Source: Allorhizobium paknamense (GTDB lineage: Bacteria > Pseudomonadota > Alphaproteobacteria > Rhizobiales > Rhizobiaceae). From it: a DNA stretch of 64,000 bases. Shown here in pieces: positions 61,000-64,000 of the stretch. Position numbers and translations under genes: made by a program. Numbering within the stretch: position 1 is the first letter of the stretch; each line of letters begins with the position of its first letter. The DNA is taken from contig NZ_JAUSWH010000008.1 of the NCBI RefSeq assembly GCF_030815125.1, positions 156,652 to 220,651 of the forward strand. Reading direction: 5' to 3'. Below the pieces are notes generated by a model. That model saw only the letters and a list, made by a program, of their open reading frames with translations. It did no database searches and was not told the origin of the DNA.

Positions 61000-62220
61000 A
61001 TGGAAAGACTGGCAACAACACCGTTCGGAGGCGGACGGGTTTCTGCGCGTGTCCTGGCCCGTCAGGCCTATCTGAATGAGCGGCAGGAACGGTTACGTGA
61101 AGGCGAGGGCGGTAACGCCTCAGGCCGTGCGGATAAATGGCAGTTGCTCAGGGCGCTGACCGAGGCTCGGGTCCATTTCGGCCTGGGAGATCGGACGATA
61201 TGCTTGCTTGAAGCCATGGTCAGCTTCTTCACGGAGCGGGAGTTGGACGGTAGTCAGCCTATCATTGTTTTTCCCTCTAATAACGAATTGTCTCTGCGTG
61301 CTCGCGGAATGGCGCCCGCAACCATTCGCCGTCATATCGCCGCCTTGGTTCAGGCAGGGATGATATTTCGCCGCGATAGCGCGAACGGAAAGCGTTATTG
61401 CCGAAAGGATGATCGTGGTCAGGTCGAGGATGCATTCGGCTTCGATCTCGCTCCCCTGGCTTTACGCGCGGATGAAATTTACGCTGCCGCAGAAGAGGTG
61501 AGGGTGCAAGCCCGTGCGAGCCGCGCAGCCCGTGCAGAAATAACCATTCTGAACCGTGACATCAGCAAGATTATCGAGCTTGCTCTTGATGAGGGCAGGC
61601 CCGGCAAGTGGATGGATTTCTCCTTGGAGCAACGCAGTGTCAATGGCCAGGCAAAGACTGACAGGTCGGCCGAAGCATTGCAGAGATTGGTTGAAGAATT
61701 GCGGTTGCTGCGTCAAGCGGTGGAGAATGCATATCTGGCGCAAATGTCAGACGAAGAATTGAGCGCCAATGACGCTCATAATGAGCGTCACTATCAAAAT
61801 TCAAAAACAGATCAGACATTTGAATCCAGCGGCAATGAAAAAAATAATGCCGGGCAGCCGATCGTCTCTTCCCGCAAACTGGCGGTAAGCCTGAGCATGG
61901 TGAAAAAGCTGTGCCCTCAAATCGCAGATTATGCGAGCCAGGGCATCGGAACTTGGACGGATTTCATTTCGGCCGCAGATGTCGTGAGGGCCGTGCTGGG
62001 AATTTCACCGGATGCCTGGTTGAAGGCGAAGGCGGCGATGGGAGAACAGGCGGCAGCGATTACAATTGCCGCCATGCTGGAAAAGGCTGAATCCATCCGA
62101 TCAGCAGGCGGATATCTGCGGAGTCTGACTGAAAAAGCAGCGAAGAACCAATTCAGCATTTATCCGATGCTGCAAGCGCTGGATAAATCCAAGGCTTCCC
62201 CAAGGCCCAAGCCCAATTAG
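61000..62220 (+). CDS. repC: RepC replication initiator
   Basis: 406-residue RepC, the initiator of repABC replicons. Typical features: N-terminal GGGRVSARVLARQA, WQLLRALTEARVHFGLGDRTICLLEAMVSFF, VFPSNNELSLRARGMAPATIRRHIAALVQAGMIFRRDSANGKRY (winged-helix region, about 95-140) and a C-terminal VLGISPDAWLKAKAAMG segment. The origin is normally inside repC; an AT-rich stretch with a 21-base palindrome lies at 61770-61850 (codons about 257-284). ATG with GGGGAAG upstream in a stem-loop. Confidence 0.95.
   Translation: MERLATTPFGGGRVSARVLARQAYLNERQERLREGEGGNASGRADKWQLLRALTEARVHFGLGDRTICLLEAMVSFFTERELDGSQPIIVFPSNNELSLRARGMAPATIRRHIAALVQAGMIFRRDSANGKRYCRKDDRGQVEDAFGFDLAPLALRADEIYAAAEEVRVQARASRAARAEITILNRDISKIIELALDEGRPGKWMDFSLEQRSVNGQAKTDRSAEALQRLVEELRLLRQAVENAYLAQMSDEELSANDAHNERHYQNSKTDQTFESSGNEKNNAGQPIVSSRKLAVSLSMVKKLCPQIADYASQGIGTWTDFISAADVVRAVLGISPDAWLKAKAAMGEQAAAITIAAMLEKAESIRSAGGYLRSLTEKAAKNQFSIYPMLQALDKSKASPRPKPN
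61770..61850. other. Candidate origin of replication inside repC
   Basis: TGACGCTCAT-A-ATGAGCGTCA (61770-61790), a perfect 21-base palindrome, is followed by about 60 AT-rich bases (ATCAAAATTCAAAAACAGATC, then GAAAAAAATAATGCC). In other repABC replicons the origin maps to an AT-rich stretch in the middle of repC with a nearby palindrome. The encoded residues here (NDAHNERHYQNSKTDQTF) are low-conservation linker, consistent with selection on DNA rather than protein. Confidence 0.55.
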
Positions 62221-62533
62221 AGCATTGTTCCGGGAGAAGTGGAAACCAGTTTTCCTAGAGCATGTTATGCGAAAGTGTGCAGCGGTTTTTGCGATAACCA
62301 CATGCGTTAAAACAAAAACCTGAACCCCGTTGCAGAGGGCGATAAGCCGAAAAATGCTTTAGGAACGCGTAAAATACTCTCGATTTTGAGAGGTTCCGCT
62401 TTGATACCCGAGAATGGTGATTGTCGAGCACCGGGGCTTGAGTGGACAAATGCAGGACGGGCTGCGTATTGCTGTGCCCAACTGACCTGAGGCCGAATGA
62501 CTGTTAGGCAGTCATGGCTACGGCATCGACAGC
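62221..62533. other. Non-coding stretch between repC and the PQQ-type dehydrogenase gene
   Basis: 313 bases without a supported gene. It starts with a degenerate copy of the repeat at 40433-40488 (62221-62255), then repeat R copy 2 (62257-62363). The rest (62364-62533) shows no clear structure. It separates convergent genes. Confidence 0.6.
62257..62363 (+). repeat. Repeat family R, copy 2
   Basis: Shares CATGTTATGCGAAAGTGTGC, AGCGGTTTTTGCGATAAC, CACATGCGTTAAAACAA and CGTTGCAGAGGGCGATAAGCC with copies 1 and 3. Lies 37 bases after the repC stop and could act as its terminator. Confidence 0.8.
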
Positions 62534-63679
62534 CTATCGCTTGGGAACCAGCCGCATAAGGCTGCCGGGATTGCCGTCCTCAATTAGCCAGAGTGCGCCA
62601 TCCCTTGCGATAGCAACATCTCGAATACGGGCACTCATATCCCAGCGATCAGCTTCATCCGGCTGACCAGCTTTATCAAAGCTGATGCGAACCAAAGATC
62701 TGACTTTGAGGCCGCCGACGAAAGCGGAGCCTTGCCATTGGGGAAAGAGGTCACCGCTATAGAAGGCAAGCCCGGCTGGAGCGATGACCGGTGTCCAGTA
62801 AACGAGGGGAGCGCGGAACTCCGGGCGTGTGACGTGCCGTGGAATGGGAGTGCCATTGTAATTGTCGCCATTGGATACCACTGGCCAGCCATAATTCACG
62901 CCTGGCTCGATCAGATTGAATTCGTCGCCACCACGTGGTCCCATTTCGTTCAGCCAGAGTTTTCCGTCCGGTGCAAAGGCAAGGCCATAGGGATTTCGGT
63001 GACCTGTTGTCCAGGTCTGGGCGCGAACGCCGCCTTCGCTCGCCTGCGGATTGTCTGGGGGGGTGGTGCCGTCCAGGCGCAATCGCAAAACTTTGCCACG
63101 GGCTTGATCGGGATCCTGCGCGCTGTCAGGCTGCATGCGGTCCCCTACGGTCAAAAACAGATGTTGTCCCGCCGGATCAAAGGCAATGATGCCGCCGGGT
63201 TGTCCGCCACCTCCAGACGGCGTTTGCCGCCACAGTACGGTAATATCATTAAGATGCGGCTTATCAGCTTGCAGCAAGAGTGTGGCACGGGCCAGAACCA
63301 GGCTGCCGCCCTTGTTATCCGGCGCGACATAAGTAAAGAACACCTGGTTGCTTTTACTGAAATCTGGCGAAACAGCGACGTCCAGCAAGCCATTTTGCCC
63401 TTTGGCGGCGACCTCGGGTATGCCGCTAACCTCTGTTTTGTGGCCATCTTGGCTCACGAGAAAAAGATGTCCGGGCTTTTCGGTCACCAGCAATCGGCTA
63501 TCTGGCAAAAATGTCAAAGCCCAAGGGGTGTTGAAGGAGGCAATGTCCTGAACGAGAAACGGGCGGTCCTGGCTTTCCTTCCGTTCTCCGGCATTGATGC
63601 TTTCTGCAGAAGTTGAGCCAGCCGCTGAGATCAGGGTCAACAACATTGCCGGCAATGCGAATGCGCGATGGATCGGCAT
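62534..63679 (-). CDS. Secreted PQQ-type soluble aldose sugar dehydrogenase
   Basis: 381-residue beta-propeller protein of the soluble glucose/aldose sugar dehydrogenase (YliI) family. Signal peptide MPIHRAFALPAMLLTLISAAG with a cut near TSA-ES. Motifs: TPWALTFLPDSRLLVTEKPGHL, GQNGLLDVAVSPDF, GHRNPYGLAFAPDGKLWLNEMGPRGGDEFN with the calcium/PQQ-binding type loop, and NYGWPVVSNGDNYNG. It would oxidise aldoses to lactones in the periplasm, using PQQ if available; no pqq genes are in the window. Monocistronic; converges on repC. Confidence 0.88.
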   Translation of the reverse strand: MPIHRAFALPAMLLTLISAAGSTSAESINAGERKESQDRPFLVQDIASFNTPWALTFLPDSRLLVTEKPGHLFLVSQDGHKTEVSGIPEVAAKGQNGLLDVAVSPDFSKSNQVFFTYVAPDNKGGSLVLARATLLLQADKPHLNDITVLWRQTPSGGGGQPGGIIAFDPAGQHLFLTVGDRMQPDSAQDPDQARGKVLRLRLDGTTPPDNPQASEGGVRAQTWTTGHRNPYGLAFAPDGKLWLNEMGPRGGDEFNLIEPGVNYGWPVVSNGDNYNGTPIPRHVTRPEFRAPLVYWTPVIAPAGLAFYSGDLFPQWQGSAFVGGLKVRSLVRISFDKAGQPDEADRWDMSARIRDVAIARDGALWLIEDGNPGSLMRLVPKR

Positions 63680-63691
63680 GATTTCCTCCCA

Positions 63692-63800
63692 TTAAGCCGG
63701 TTGCGGCTTATCAGCTCTCTGCAACGTGCTTTACGTTCTTGGTTTAACGCATGTCGTGATCGCAAAACCGCTGCACACTTTTGCGCGACAGGCCTTAGGT
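63692..63800 (-). repeat. Repeat family R, copy 3 (inverted)
   Basis: Reverse complement contains GTCGCGCAAAAGTGTGCAGC, GGTTTTGCGATCACGACATG and CGTTGCAGAGAGCTGATAAG, matching copies 1 and 2. It sits upstream of the sugar dehydrogenase start, in its promoter region. Confidence 0.8.
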
Positions 63801-63947
63801 CTTTTCGAGCGTCCTTGCACTAAGATAGGGATGGATTTCAAAGAGGAATGTCCCAACGGATAAACTTCCTGTTATGTCTGAACCATAACAGATGGAACGC
63901 TCCATGTGTGAGTTCATGCTGAAGCGCGACTTGCGGGCAGGGCGAAG

Positions 63948-64000
63948 CTACCCGGTACGCCTTAATTGTGCGAGCAGCTTCTTGCGGAAGACTTCTGCCG
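63948..64000 (-). CDS. Possible C-terminus of a gene cut by the window edge
   Basis: Only 16 residues plus stop are visible, ending KKLLAQLRRTG. The basic, helical tail looks protein-like, but no other support exists and no family can be named. The neighbouring gene on this strand starts at 63679, which leaves room for a promoter between the two. Confidence 0.2.
   Translation of the reverse strand, partial: AEVFRKKLLAQLRRTG

Larger units (their letters stand above)
63680..64000. other. Right-end non-coding stretch
   Basis: 321 bases. After repeat copy 3 comes CTGTTATG-N7-CATAACAG (63869-63891), a perfect 8-base inverted repeat that may be an operator. A minus-strand frame entering from the right edge ends at a TAG at 63948-63950 (residues AEVFRKKLLAQLRRTG), which could be the C-terminus of a gene cut by the window edge; 16 residues are too few to name it. 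Confidence 0.35.

Noticed and set aside
60606..61079. 157-codon plus frame running into repC
   Set aside because: Overlaps the repC start region and the antisense-RNA region in another frame; the sequence looks non-coding.
57259..62533. parS sites of the form GTT-N4-GC-N4-AAC around repABC
   Set aside because: A reading of the AAC-ending 16-mers in the region gave no match with the central GC; GTTCTGGAGTTCCAAC in eutC fits only the outer arms. A computed scan of the whole replicon would be decisive.
1..64000. tRNA, rRNA, CRISPR arrays, insertion sequences or phage genes
   Set aside because: No transposase, integrase, regularly spaced repeat array or RNA gene signature was found in the window.

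Overview
The window is about 60% G+C, compact, and reads as an alphaproteobacterial accessory replicon of the Rhizobiaceae (Rhizobium/Agrobacterium/Allorhizobium type). The main evidence is a repABC replication and partition module (57.4-62.2 kb) and a rhamnose locus in the rhaDI / rhaRSTPQUK arrangement known from Rhizobium leguminosarum. Many high-affinity ABC uptake systems and families of palindromic intergenic repeats also fit. RepABC marks a large plasmid or chromid (second chromosome). No essential chromosomal gene lies in the window, so the sequence does not decide between the two.

Layout: 0-2.3 kb, minus-strand rutABC (pyrimidine ring opening), running off the left edge. 2.6-11.3 kb, an amino-sugar locus: GntR regulator, NagA deacetylase and ROK kinase on minus, facing a Gfo/Idh/MocA oxidoreductase and a four-gene CUT1 ABC importer on plus. 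11.3-19.9 kb, two M81-family proteins, an NTF2-like protein, an RpiR regulator, a GH20 hexosaminidase, an MFS transporter and CutC, probably an extension of the amino-sugar theme. 20.2-22.1 kb, an orphan CheW, a hot-dog thioesterase and a TetR regulator, with a cluster of four inverted repeats. 22.3-27.2 kb, a CUT2 importer and an oxidoreductase, tentatively inositol-like. 27.7-28.4 kb, a DUF1003 membrane protein. 28.5-39.5 kb, a complete rhamnose uptake and catabolism locus. 39.5-46.5 kb, an FAH-family hydrolase, a FadR-type regulator, a spermidine/putrescine-type ABC importer and an Asp/Glu/hydantoin racemase.

46.5-50.5 kb holds a GAF-GGDEF-EAL protein opposite a PilZ protein, a 3-methyladenine glycosylase, an unknown 91-residue protein and three tandem tiny hydrophilic proteins (one only 51 codons). 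50.7-54.8 kb is a LolD/FtsX-type ABC exporter coupled to a secreted CrtC/AttH-like protein. 55.1-57.3 kb is eutBC (ethanolamine ammonia-lyase). Then come repA, repB, an unusually long 1.2-kb repB-repC gap, repC, and a secreted PQQ-type sugar dehydrogenase.

The genes fit a saprophytic or rhizosphere lifestyle: scavenging of pyrimidines, amino sugars (chitin or peptidoglycan fragments), rhamnose, a possible cyclitol, hydantoin-like nitrogen compounds and ethanolamine, each with its own importer or local regulator. The most unusual sequence is non-coding: dense, structured repeat families, several next to the replication genes, and clear palindromic operators in divergent promoters.
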